Positions 39,201 to 53,000 of a stretch of DNA of 64,000 nt are shown here, piece after piece. The position numbers were made by a program, and so were the translations under genes. Location of the stretch: contig NC_092580.1 in the NCBI RefSeq assembly GCF_037975245.1, positions 22,864,501-22,928,500 on the forward strand. Direction: 5' to 3'. The DNA comes from Apostichopus japonicus (lineage: Eukaryota; Echinodermata; Holothuroidea; Aspidochirotida; Stichopodidae). How positions within the stretch are numbered: the first letter of the stretch is position 1; each line of letters begins with the position of its first letter. The notes beneath the pieces are model-generated. The model worked only from the letters and a program-made list of their open reading frames with translations, was not told the origin of the DNA and searched no databases.

Positions 39201-41008
39201 CTTTGTTTTTGCCAATTACCCATAATCAACATCACCAAGAAACTATTTTGCAATTTACAAATATTTCTGTTGTTCGCTGGGAATTCAACATATTAATTAA
39301 TTATATTGTGTCCATACTATGAATGATAGCACTTTTTTCTTGCCATTATAATTTATAGGCTAGACCTAGGCTAGGCTGATAATAAAGAAATTGTCCAGGC
39401 CTAAATTCATCATAGGCCTAGGTTAGTGTCTGCTTTTAGCATGACTTAATTAAAAAAAAAATTATAACAGACTTTTGACAAACGGTAACAGCATTACCTG
39501 AAAAATGCAGGCACTTAAGCTAGACTATGTCCCTAGTTGCAGGTTGATTGCCATGATTAGTTTGAAATATTAATCTACCTTGAAACTCAATATTGTGAAG
39601 AAATATAAACTTAGGATTTTTCTTAACAATGAATTCATTTTATTCCCTGGGAAGTGAACATTTTCCTGTTAACTTTTATGAATTCATAGAGGTGTGTGTA
39701 ATCCTCTCATTGCGTAGCATACATGTGTGTGTACTTAGCCAAAAGTGAATACATGAAAAATGGCCACACCAAATCATATTATTCTGCTTACCAGTCAAAA
39801 CGTCCCTTTACCAAAACGTCCCCGTACCAAAACGTCCCCGCTTTTGGTCAAAACGTCCCCGTTGGTCAAAACGTCCCCGTAAGTCAAAACGTCCCCGTCT
39901 ATCACATTTATTCACAGTTGTGAATATATATTAATTTTAAGTTATAATTTGGCTAAGTAATCGGCATACAAATTGGATTACAGTTGCTAAATAAATCATG
40001 AAGGACTATATCGTTTAATTATATTTGGTATGAAAAAGGTATACGCTATATGTTTTCCAGTGAATTAACGAATTAAGGAAAACAAAAAATATTATGCAAG
40101 AGGAATTAAAAAGAATTTGGATGCGTATACTATACAATATATATATATCTATATAATATTTTAAATTGAGTGAAATCACTTATCGTTTATTTTTACGAAG
40201 TAAAATTTTGTCACGGGTACGTGCCCCTGTTGATATTTGACCTTTTGAAGTATAGAATATATCGTTCGATTACCTTTAGTGTGGTAACGTTAAATGTTTT
40301 ACTCAAAAATTATACTCAAAAATGTTTCCGCCCTCATAACAGTCAATTCCCACTCCTAAAAACTGTGTTTTCAACCTAAACTATACTTATCCTTACTCTT
40401 TGATTTGAACTAAAAACATCCACACTTGCATTCCAACTGATTATAAAAGCGGGGACGTTTTGACTCACGGGGACGTTTTGACTGCGGGGACGTTCTGGTA
40501 AAAAGCGGGAACGTTTTGGTCTTAAGAAAGCGGGGACGTTTTGGTAAAGGGACGTTTTGACTGGATACCATTATTCTAATAGCGATAATGAAGTCACATA
40601 GTTGAACCCATTTTTATCCAACTGATTCATGTTAGTTCACCTAGTATCAGTCATTTTGTCAAACATTAATTGTAAGTATTGAAAATGAAGTTCCATTCGC
40701 CTTTTTAATCCTAAGAAATAGCGTCAGTTTGTTGGGTTACATGTGGCATGTATGTAAAATTTTATGATTGTATTAGGCATTTGATGACCCGAGTCTTGTC
40801 ACGCAATCAAATGATAAATTTTTTAAAATTTCATATGCCTCATATTACAGCAAATAAAGTTCTCAACAAAAAGATGAAACACAAATTCGTACATTTTAGA
40901 AATTTTGATATCGTGGTCTGCTCCTTCAACAGCACAGAAACAGTGCCATGACTGCAGTGAACCAGAGGTCTCATCATACCAACAACTCTATTTAAATGAT
41001 ATGCTCAT
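36261..41008. other. Intergenic region between divergent genes
   Basis: This 4.7-kb interval separates the start codons of the minus-strand FN3-thioredoxin gene and the plus-strand NWD1-like gene, so both promoters should lie here. TAGGCCTA or close variants recur (for example 37259, 37594, 38787, 39413). A good donor-like ATTG|GTGAGT at 38567/38568 could end a non-coding first exon of the NWD1-like gene. Reading frames at 37115-37336 and 38399-38698 have no recognisable domain. The foldback element at 39791-40564 is described separately. Confidence 0.6.
39791..40564. mobile_element. Foldback element with AAAACGTCCCC subrepeats
   Basis: The left arm (39791-39898) holds six copies of AAAACGTCCC with spacers GTC or ACC. 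The right arm (40449-40564) holds six copies of the reverse complement, GGGACGTTTT. The outer ends, CCAGTCAAAACGTCCCTTTA and TAAAGGGACGTTTTGACTGG, are perfect 20-base reverse complements. The 550-base centre is AT-rich and has no transposase. No clear target-site duplication was found: flanks read GCTTA before and ATACC after. It looks like a non-autonomous foldback transposon. Confidence 0.8.
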
Positions 41009-44000
41009 ATGTCAGGAAAGATGACCATGGAAATGACAAGACAACTCCTTGTAGGGGACTTGAGTGCTGTACCTAAGTTACCCTCCAGGGTGATACGAAT
41101 ATTCATGAGCTCCACATTTGGAGGTAGGTTAAAACTTCGTGTTTTCTTTTTCCTTTTGAAGTTTGCTTTTGTTTACCAGGTTATACATACTGTAGCTGTT
41201 AAATTACACTTTGCAGATGTTAAAAATTTAATTATGTAAATAGTTGCTGTTAATTTATGCACATAACTGTCTTTATTCTGTCATTATTTGGAACACTTAC
41301 CTAGATATATATATGTAGACTTGTGGTGATGATACCTACTGGTTGTAATGGAATAGTGTCAGTATTCATATGGCGGAAACCCAATATCCTGTTTTAAAGG
41401 TGCATTTTTAGCTTGGACAGTAATTTTGCCTCCTTCTTTAATAGGCCAAGTAATTTGTTGCTTTACATAATTAGACATCCTTCAATCATACTTAAAGAGA
41501 TCCATGTGTGTACAATCTTTTGACATCTCCTTAGAATTGTAATCTGTGTAATCAGAAATTACAGAAATACAAGTACAGAAATATTGTTTCCCTCAAATTT
41601 AATGTTACTAGTTTATTTTGTTAATTTGAAGTTTATTCCTGGTTTCATGGTTCCTGATGCCATTTGGAAGGCCAGAAATGCAGATTATGTTTTACACCAG
41701 GGTTGTCCAACCTTTTGCAGAGGAGGGCCACGTGGAATGATTATGATGAAGGAGGGGCCGCATGAACCCTACGCTCGATTTTTTGCCCGAAGCCCAAGGC
41801 AACAAAATGTGAGCACTGCGCGCGGAGCGCACTGATTTATTTTCCTTCCTGATAAAACAGATGAATAAAGTTCAGCCGCCCCCCCCCCTACCTTCGCTGA
41901 GAGAGTGTCACACAAACTGACCTGTATGCAGTGTTTTGGACCCAGAAGGTTCGAATGATTGATTATATAGCTTCAAATTGCTATCAATAAATCTGCTCAC
42001 TAAAATTTCGCACCATAGAACATCTCTGGCGGGCCGGACGCAACCCTGCGGCGGGCCGGACTGTGGCCCGCGGGCCGTAGGTTGGACAACCCTGTTTTAC
42101 ACTGACCTGTTATGGTGGAGCTATGTCATCAAAAGATACTGTCAAAATTAGAGTTTCCAAATATAGTTGTACTAAGTTCTATTTTCCATTGGACAGACAT
42201 GGCAGCTGAGAGAAACATTATCTTGGACGAAGTAGAACCTGTGTTATCCCAATGGTGTCTCAACCAAGGCTTGGAGTTTCAGTTGGTTGATATGAGATGG
42301 GGAGTCAGGGATACAGCCACTACTGATCACATGACCACCTTCCTTTGCCTCCAAGAAATTCAGAAGTGCCAAGAGATTTCTCTTGGACCAAATTTTATGG
42401 TCAGTACATTTACAACTTTACTTGCTGTGTCAATGACGAAAAGGTATAAACATGTATTCGTCTTTGGATTGAGTCCGCACCATAAATCTCTCTATATCAG
42501 GGAGAAATTGCACAAAGTTGTTAAGCCCCCTTGATGTGGTTCCAATAAAAAATCTTGACTATTTCATCTGAACACAACATACATGATCTGATACTTTTAA
42601 CTTGTTTTATGAGTGACAGAAGGGAAGAGCTGAAACTGTATGTTTTCCTGTATAATCAGGATCTCATTATATAGCTTTTCAACTTTGCATTTATTAAACG
42701 TAACAAAGAGATCTGACCCCTTTGTACTAAATGTAGAGCATACTCTTTGTACTGTTCCTATTACAGTCTTTTGGTCTTATGATTTTTTGTATTATTATTA
42801 TTATATCATTGTCAAAAGTTATTTTCCCAAAGGTATTGTGCAGCATCCTCTGTTTTTCTTTAGCATTAGAGCAAGAACTAGAAAAAAAACTCAATACAAT
42901 GCAAGTTGTTTTCCATATTTTCCCTAACGATTAGTAGAGTATCTTGACAATGTATTGATTATTCTAGTTTTCACACTTTTGTTACACTGATGAGCTCATT
43001 TTGGATGAACTGACTCTCAGTTGTAAGAAAAATGTTGGCTACAGTATAGCAATTCAAGGTTTGCTTATAATTTGTTGCAACAAGGTACAGCTAATGTATA
43101 AAATGTTCATGAGTCAATTGCACTTTAAGGAAAGTTCTCTTTGAAAAGCAGATCATACTAAAATATTCAAGATTTATCCCTTTCTCATTACATACTGTAC
43201 ACTACCAAATAATGAAGTAAATCCAATAATAAAAGATTTCTTTGGTGAGAAAATCTTGCAGGGTGTGTTAAGTTGATCTATTGAATTTAACTTTTTAAAG
43301 TAATACCAGTTGGTTTGGCAATATTGACCACCAAATTCAACAAGTTGCTTACAACACTATGAAGAATTTTTATTTGAAGTTGTTTTGTAATTTAAGCATA
43401 TTCAGAGATATACTTTAAACATGGAACCTTAATGCATTCTTGTGTGCCCCTCCCCATTTCATAGGCTTGAAGCTTGACTGATGACCCACTGTAACCCAAT
43501 GTGTCTATCTTCACCCCTAATTCCATGGCAATCCATGCTATGGTACTGTAGTATTACTTTGAATTCTAGAAATATATGCAACTGACTTACTTATCAAACA
43601 TGATATTCTTTAGAAATGCTGCATTGAAGTATATAACCTTTCATAATTAATATAAATTTCCATATACATAGAAGAATGTGAATCAGCAACCTGCATGAAG
43701 GAAAATTGGTCACAAAGTTCCTTGGGTGTTCATTTGTTCTTCATTTCATAATACAAGATCAGTGTCAGTGAATAGGTACACTATAAAAGCTAGTAGCTAT
43801 GAAATGAATCTGTTTTTGGATGTTTTGACAATTTTCAGCATCTTGCTATCTGGTACCCAGTTTTCATATATCTAAGAATGGAACTCAAAAGCATAATATT
43901 GATTTCATTGCTTCTGTTCTGCATGAAATTAATAATGAAAGTGACGTGGGATGAATAAGGCGAATGTCTTTTGACTTTCTCTCCATCCCTCTACCCATCT

Positions 44001-47000
44001 TCTTTTGTTGTCTCTTTTAGTCAAGTTTGGTTGAGTCAAGGTTGCTTGATATGGTGCTTTTGATGATTAAACTAGTGCATATCCAGATAAACTAACTATG
44101 CTTTGCAGAAACTGAAATATGCATCAAACGAAGGCTCTTTCAAATATATAAAAAAATAAACAGAAAGAATATTAATAAATTAATAAGCCACAAACTTGGA
44201 TTGATAGATTGCTATATAGCAACATATAGAGTACTGTACATTGTATGTATTAAACTTCAAAATGAAGTAGATTTAAATTTCCTGTTTACTAGCTTCGTGA
44301 CCCTATGTTAACCCTTCATAACCCTATGTTACTAAGCATTGAAGTCATTTCTGCAACAGTAGAATGATCGGGACTAAGGTGGTGCAATATTTAAGTAAAC
44401 CTGACATAATGGACATTATATAAAGTGCCAGTGTTTTTGTTAACTACCGTTGAATCAGGTTCAAGCCCTCTATTTATATTAAATTTTGCCATTCTCTGTA
44501 CATGTGACTTTCCTTATGCAGTTCCTTCTTGGACAGAGATATGGCTATCGTCCCATCCCAGCCAAGATTTTATCATCTGAATTTAACATCCTGATGAAGT
44601 ATACATCAAATGAGGATGATGAAAATTTGATTAAGAAATGGTATCTCCACGATGAAAATTCCCTGCCTTCGGAGTATGTGCTGCAACCAGTAACAGAGGA
44701 CTGGGAGAACGTATCATCTAAGCTTGCCGTGGTCCTTCAGAGCATTGTCACAGCTGCCAATGAAGCGGGAAGTATCGATGATAGTGAGAAGAAGAAGTAT
44801 TTCTCATCAGGTGAGAGTTTAAAAGTGAAGAAATAGACATAGCTGATAGCATTACAGCAAAGTTCTGATGCCATTAAGCACACTTGACCACAAACTGCAT
44901 AAATCTGTACTTTCATGCATCTGCATATATTTAAAACAAACATGAACATGTGACCCAAACTCACCACATTTTTATGTTATTATACAAAAGTACTTCGGCT
45001 AGCCTATATGGCTGACGTTCTTGAAAATAACTTTGCTGAAATACTTGGTATTGGCTGACAAGTTTCATAATAGCATTCCTTGACAGGCTAAATCATAAAC
45101 TAACTGCACCATTCTGGATATAAAAAATGACTATAGCTTCAAAAATCCTCACAATAAATACATTGCACTAGTAAGTTGAGTGAACTTGTTGGAAAATGGA
45201 ATAAAGGTATGCAATGCAACCAGCTACTTGATGAATGCCCAGATTCACCAATTTTAGTAAGAAATAAACTGATCCTTGAATGTACTTCTTGGATTGTAAT
45301 CAGTTTTCTTTAAGCACCAATTGTAATGGTGGGAATTTTCTGATCTGTAAACATGTTATGTAATGATTCCATTTTTGGAATGGCAATATAAGTTACAGGC
45401 TGCTGTTTCAGTTTAAAATTTTGCTGTGCCTTGGAATATCAATTTTGTGCTCACCCCTTCTTTAAGGACATAATTATCATGTCCTAATGTTGTAAATATG
45501 TTGTGAAAATTCAATGATACATTTTGATGTGCTCTTTCATTCGTAGAACTTTTCGCCTTCTTGCTGTTACTTTCCTGTCTGTGTGTGGCTATTCTCTTAC
45601 TTTCTATTTTTTCACCTCATTTGGTTCCACCAGAGTAGCTTCCATAAGGTAGGAATTTATAGAATGCATCATATTTTCTGTTGGCCAAATTTATTTGTTT
45701 TCCTTGAAGATTAATAAATGTTTGTATTCATGATTCACTTTTTCCCCTCATGATATACACAGTTGTAAGGTACAGGATTTATTCATCATTTATGGTACAA
45801 ACTTGCCTTTTCATTCACCAATTCATAGCACTTCTCATTTCCTGTCTCCAAACAACTATTGCACGCTTTCAATCTGTCATGTTCAGAGCTGATCTTTCAA
45901 AGCACTGAACACTCTTGAACATATTTTAGCATTCATGAAAAATCGGCTGCCTTCAAATAGGAACATCTTTGGTTTATGAAGTTAGGAATATATATATTAA
46001 GGTATAAAATATAAACGACCCAGAAACATTCAAATCATCATCCTATCTTAGGAACCTAGGACCATCCGAACACCAAAACAGCCAAGAAAAATCAACTACG
46101 GCTTACATAATCTCGGGCTCTCTTTGGACTCTGCTTCTTCTCAAGAGAGGCAAAATAATTTGAAACTTAAACATGAGTGATAATCCGCATTTCAATGCAT
46201 ATTTTCATTCAGTGTGTATGTTTCTCCAGTTCTTTACATTGTTATAAAGCTCTTAAAAAATATCTTTGTGATGATTGAAATGAATGCTATGCATATTCAT
46301 AGCATATTCATAATGAAACTTTCCACATTTTCTCTTGCCTGCAGTCACACAGTTGGAAGTAGAGGCTGCCTTAGATGCTGATTCACCAACCAGTCACTGC
46401 TTTGGATTCTATCGAGAGATAACAGATCTCTTCGATCACTTGAATGATCCAGATGCTAAGCGGTAATCCACTTTAATTGCTCCCTCTCCCCACAACTCCC
46501 TCCCCCAGCCTCCCACCCCACCCCCCAGTGCTCCAAGTAGCAGTGAATGGGAGAAAGAGCTAATGACATCAAATACTGTACATCTTTTCCTCTCAGCATC
46601 AAAAGTACACTGATTGTGCTAAAGTGTGCAATCTCATTTAATACTGCAGTATAGTGTGATGGAAGGTCAACTACAGAATTTAGTAATCTTGCCGGGTTTC
46701 AAACTTGCGATCTTTTGATCGCAAGTCCGTTGGCTTTAACACTTTGACCACAACGCCCTCATACATTGCTGTAAGTATTAGTTGACACAAGTGAATTATA
46801 ATGACAGGGCCATCAAGAAGACTATGTAAAACTCAGACAACTTGATTACAATACTTGCCCCACTTGTGAGACTTACAGCAAAATCTGATTTGTTCATAAA
46901 TTGCTCTATTCTTCATAATCTTTTCCCTTAAAAATTTCTGCTGGTCAGGTACTTTGACGCTGATGAAAATGGTAACCCGATACCTCTCATAGAGTCACAC

Positions 47001-50000
47001 CTGGAGGAGATGAAATGTTCGTACATCCCGTCACGCCTTCACAGCTCAAACTTACACAAGCTGCAGGTAAAATGGAAGAAGAGCGGAATATCAGCAAGTT
47101 CTCCAGAATACCACCAGTATTTGCAACAACTGAAGAGTAACTTTATTCAAAATGTCAAAGGACTAACACTGAAAGCTATCGCTCAAGAGGAGTTTAATGC
47201 ATCCATTGCTGAGAACGCATTGCTGGTGGAAATTATTCACCATGCTAACTTTTGCGTTAAGAGATGCGAAGTGTTTCATGGATGCATGGATACGATAGAC
47301 GAAATCATGGGCAAGATTTGCACCAAAGATGTCAGCAAGCCTGTTGTCATTCATGGACCCTCTGGAAGTGGCAAAACTTCAGTCATGGCTAAACTTGCTC
47401 AGATATCAAAATCATCATCGTCTGATGTGCTGAATGTTGTTATCCGATTTTTGGGGACATCTTCAAAGAGCTCTTCGATTTTATCGGTCTTGAAATCCGT
47501 AGCAGAACAGATATGTGCAATTTATGACATACCTCTTCCTGATAATGCTACCTTAAACAATTTCATCAGCCTCATCACGTATTTCCCCTCCCTCTTGACA
47601 AGGGTGGCTGAGTTGCCCGAGAAGGGTGCCCTGCTAATCCTGTTAGATTCTGTGGATCAGTTGGAAAATTCTTTCAGAGCACACACCTGTAAATGGTTGC
47701 CAAGGGTGTGTCCAAAGAATGTCCAGATAATTCTCTCTACCCTACCAGACATGTATGGCATCCTAGAGTGGTTGAAAGAAATCCTCATTTCCGATGACTG
47801 CTTCATCGGGATGACACCGTTAGCGGAGGGGACAGGGGTTGAAATCGCGAAACACTGGATGAGCGCTTGTAATCGCAAAGTGACTGCCGACCAATTTGAT
47901 ATCCTCAAGAGGGGTGAGTTCGTAAAAGGAATACACAACCAAATTATCACTAGTTGTTTTATTATTACCATGGCAATTTCTGTCTCACAACACATGCAGC
48001 CATTTGAAGATGTTTATCATTAGTTGGCTAGAGTTTTGAACCACAGCAAGAAGTCCTGTCCTATACCAACATAACTATCAAGCACTAAATTTTAATTTTA
48101 TTCACTACATGTTTTGCCATAAACGGTTATAGTTAACAGCTGTAAAACCTTGTCAAAAGGATATACTGAAATTCCTTCTTTCCTGCTTATCATTAAACTC
48201 TTACATTTATGTATCTGAAGAGCCTCATTTCTCTTTGATTCACTTCCTTGCAACTTTCCAAGTTCACACGTAAGATAGATTTAGTCCTGTGCTCTACTCA
48301 AGTTACTAGTTATAGTTTTACCTAGTCAAGCATATTCTCTCTGAAGTCAATAGGCTTGTACTGTATTTTCCTCTCCTCTGTCAGTTTTCAAAAAGTGTCC
48401 ACAACCCCTGTTTCTGAAATTGCAATTTGACGAAGCAAGACGATGGAAGTCATACACTGTTGTGTCTGAGGAACAGCTGGCCATACGGATAGATGAGGCT
48501 ATTTGGAAACTCTTTGAGGGTCTCGAGAGACAGTTTGGAAAAATTCTAGTCTCTCATGCAGTGGGATATATTTGTGCATCCAGGTATTCAAAATGGTTTC
48601 TAAAATGCAACATACTTCTTATCGTAAAATATGAGAAAGATTAGTAACCAGATTTCATTGTTTATTTTTAGAAACATAAAAAGTAGTCTTAAGTTGCCTT
48701 CCTTGTAAATTCTGAGCTGTTCTTTTTCATAACTTCGATCATACATTCCTGCATATTTTATGATGTTGAATTGAAGTCAATTTTTATGTCATTGTTGGTA
48801 TTGCAGGAATGGGGCAGGGGATCGCTTTGATTAAAATATGAAAGAAGTAATGTTTCATATCTGCTTGTTTTTGTGTGTGAGAAAATGCAAGGAAATTTCT
48901 TGTTTGTTTAAAACAATCTAAACAGTGTCCTATTTATTATATGCCACAAATGGTTTTTGCTATTGCTTTGGTAGAAATGGATTGACCAATGAGGAACTCC
49001 TCCATGTATTGTCCTTGGATGATGAGGTCTTGGATGAAATCTACCAATACTGGCCCCCTCCAGACCCCAAGGAGGTAGCAGTCCCGACCCTCGTGTGGGC
49101 TCGTCTGAGGTACGAGTTGGAAGAATACCTTGTGGAAAGACAGGCGGAAGGAAAAACTGTTTTAGTTCTTTACCACAGGTGGGTCACTATATTGCCTTCT
49201 CTGCTTGTTGTAATTGCTTCCATAACCTTTGCAATATTTTAAGGACAACAGGATCGAACCCAAATATGTCAGAAAGTCAAATAGTTGGCACCCATACTCT
49301 GACGTCAACGATCATTTGCTACTGCCCTCTAAGCATTCTTCCACACTTGTAGAAAATGTAATTGTCTAATTGGACACTCCTCAATATCATGGCTCCACTT
49401 GACAGGATGAAGGTTAAAACTCCTGGAAAATACTTGTGAAAAACTTTCTGGAATTATTGGAAATGATAACATTTTTGTTCAAAGTGTGTCAGTTACTTAA
49501 TATCCTAAGCAATGCAAGTTAGCATTGCATATTTATTATGTGATTGGAATGTTAGTTCTCGGCGACCCTGACACAGGTTTGAAAGACAGGAACGGGTGGG
49601 GTGGTGCAGTCAGACCAATGTGCAGTGAAGTGGTGTGGAAGGTGCCACCTTTGGCACCATGCCCCTGTGAAATGATTGCTTTTAAAATGAACTTGCAAAC
49701 CATATTCCTCCTGCTGCCCTGCCTCCCCCCTCCCCAAATGTTGGGTATCCTGCAGTGAATGTGCCACTCAGGAGGTAAGATTTTCAATTTAAGGAAGGAG
49801 TAGACTCAACTCTAATAAGCAGAGTGGTTCTTGTATTGTAATATTATTCTCAATTTATTATTATTTTATATAAATATTATGATATTATTTCAATTTTCTG
49901 AATATTGATATGTTACTTCTCCATGCAGACAATTTACAATGGCAGGTAGTGAGAAATACTTGAAAGATCCAGCGAAACAGATAGCAAGACATAAAGTTTT

Positions 50001-53000
50001 GGCAGATTTCTTCTCTGGCAAGTGGGCACATGTGGAAAAGGTATGGTGTTGTGTTTATTCCACCCTGACAGTAATAACAGAAGAAAACTTATGCCAAGCC
50101 AACTGCAAGATAGTTGTGTTTCCCTTGTAGTAGAATCATCACATATTTGCCAATATATGATGTCCAAACATTGTAGGGGGTTCTCCAGGGCCAGGTAACA
50201 AAACTGGATTACCTTTATGTAAACAAATGTCCCACACTCCATTGATATGTATCACATTTCATACTTACATTATATACATGATTTGGAACAACCCAATGCT
50301 TGTCTTCAAATTTCTTTCGATTGGATGGTTGGAGTTCTTTGGATGAAAAACCAACATATGAGTCATGTTAGCATTTGCCGGATGTTAACAAATGTCCGCT
50401 TTACATTCAAGACATGTATACAGTAGAGCTGCAAGTGGATTCAGAATTGTTTATGCTCTCAGTACAAGTACTATGAAACGTGATATGAGAGGACAATACA
50501 GTGTGTGATACTAGCATGAAAAGATTGTCCTACCTGCCAGTGTTTTAGTGTACATCCCTGAATAATGAGGTTTTTATAGTTAATGCACCAGAGTAAAACA
50601 TGGAGCTTATTCAGAATGATTCCTTTACCAATACTCTTCAAAAACTTGAAATTTAGTCCTCTCACAGTATCATTATGTTATCTCTTTGTGCTTTTCAAGA
50701 TAACAGCACACAACTTAACTCTAAACTCTGAACCAGTTTCAGAAATTAACCTTTCTTACGATCAATCTTCCAGGTGCTGAAATTGACTCAACAAGGCAAG
50801 ACCTTGAATCCTATGAGGATGGTCCCTAGCCAGCCTTTACGCTTTGAGAACGAGTACAACAGACGAAAGCTTAGGCTGCTACCCTATCATATGACTCTGT
50901 GTGGAAAAGAATCTCACGAAGATCTCTGCAAGGTATTTCACGTCAGTTTTGGTTTGTGAATTCTTTTTGGGAAAATTAAGGATAGGGAAGAACAGAAATG
51001 CTTGTAAGTGGTAGTATTTTAAGTATCAGTGTAAGTGGGGCATAAAGTTAGGCTTCTAGCATGTATGGTCCAAATATTTTTCATGGCCCACATGTGATCA
51101 GAAATTGTGTTTTCCAGCATTACCACTTCATCAAGTTGTGCTCAATTCTCAGAAAGATGGTTGCAATGTTATTAAGATCTGAAGTACATATAGGGACAAA
51201 TGGATAAGGAATGCTTCAAAAGAAGTTTTATCCATGAAATGTTGAATAAATTTTGTAGGTGATAATTGTTAATGTTATTCATGTTTTGTTTCTTGTTTCT
51301 ATTTTCAGAACATTTATGGCAATTTTGACTTTCTAGACACCTACCTGAAAGCTTTCTCAACTCAACAGCTCATCGAAGACATAACAATGAGCCTTGAAAA
51401 TATGGAAGAATCCAGTAGCCTTAAACCACAGGTGGAACTTCTGAGAGATACTCTTAGGTACAAAAGTCAATTTTTTGATTAGCTTTCTTTTGCTGATTAC
51501 ATAGATACCACAGATTCTCAAACTAACAACCTCAAACAAGCGAATACATCAATTGCATAAGATAAACAAATACTGACTCTGAAACCAATATGCCATCATC
51601 AGGTCATGTTAAGAGTTACAATATCGTAGATTCAGCATTTGCAAAGCCCATCTTCATGACAGAAAATAAACATTGTAATAATTATAGAAAGACATAAAGA
51701 ATTGAAGCATGTGTGGTTTGATTGATGATGTCCATCTTTAGGCTTTGACTTAGACTATTTGATGAAAGAGAAACAGTTGGTAGAGTTTATACTGAACATT
51801 GTCCTAGAAACTGGAGTGAAATCTGCTGAAATTTGGAATGTGGCTGTATAAGCTTAGTAAATGACATATAAGCAGCTAATGTAAAATTTACTTGGTATAA
51901 ATTCCTTGTACGTACCATTGCATTCTGTTTTGTTTGGTCTTCAGACTTGCTAAGCCATCCATGGAATTTGTCGGAAATGAAACCCCGCTGTCGATAGAAC
52001 TCCTAGGCAGATTGGGAGGGGTCGCTGAAAACCAGGATTTCAGCGGGTGTTTGCAACCCTTGTTAGAGGGAGCCAGACATTCTTGTAATCAGAGCACGCA
52101 ACTTCAGTTGATTCCCTTGAAGGTGTGCTTTCCAAGACCAGGAGGCCCATTACGTAGCACTCTGGTTGGACATAAAGGTAAAGTAGGTCTAAACTGCTCA
52201 GGGTCCCCATGTAGCCAGTTTCAGAGGCATTGCCTCTAGATTTTAGCTTGCTAATGGGAGCTAAAGCCTATTTCAAAAGTGTCTGCCAGTTCTTTCCCTG
52301 CAAAAAACGATTCTCAGACATTGCATGAAGAATATGCGCTTTGTCAGTGAAATGTCTGAGTGACAGAAAACTACTTTAAGGGTAGCTATAAAATATATGT
52401 TGAAGTTTGAACATGTGTGACCAGTATTTTGAGTCAAAACTGTAAGTAGTTTAAAGTTGTTTAAAGTCCAAAAAGTTAGTGTGGTTCTGATTTTAGTTGT
52501 TTAAAGTCCAAAAAGTTTGTGTGGAGCTGATTTTAGGGGGAGGTAGACAAAAGAAGGTGGTAAGGTATTTAACATGTTTTAATCTGTTTATAGAATACTA
52601 AATACTTGAAATTCAGTCAGACACTTTTTGTAAGACATACACCTATAGAAGCATTAGTTTCTTATGAAACTTGAAGTGATAGACAATTGTGTAGAGGGTG
52701 TGGCATAATAGTGTGATGTAACACTCCTTTTGAGTGGATTAACCAAAGATTGACTTAACCACTACAGTTTGAAAAAATTTGCATTCTCAATGTCATTATT
52801 GTGTAGATTTCTGGGTTATTCCATACTACTAGTTTGATATAGTTGAACCTTCTAATTTGTCATGCGATGTGACAACAGACAGGTGTTGCGGTACATTTGC
52901 CCCTGCCTGCCATAGCAGAATGTATTTTGTATTGTGTGTAGGCTGTGATATTTTGTATAACACATGTATAATACTATGTGTATCCTAATCTGTGCTTTTA

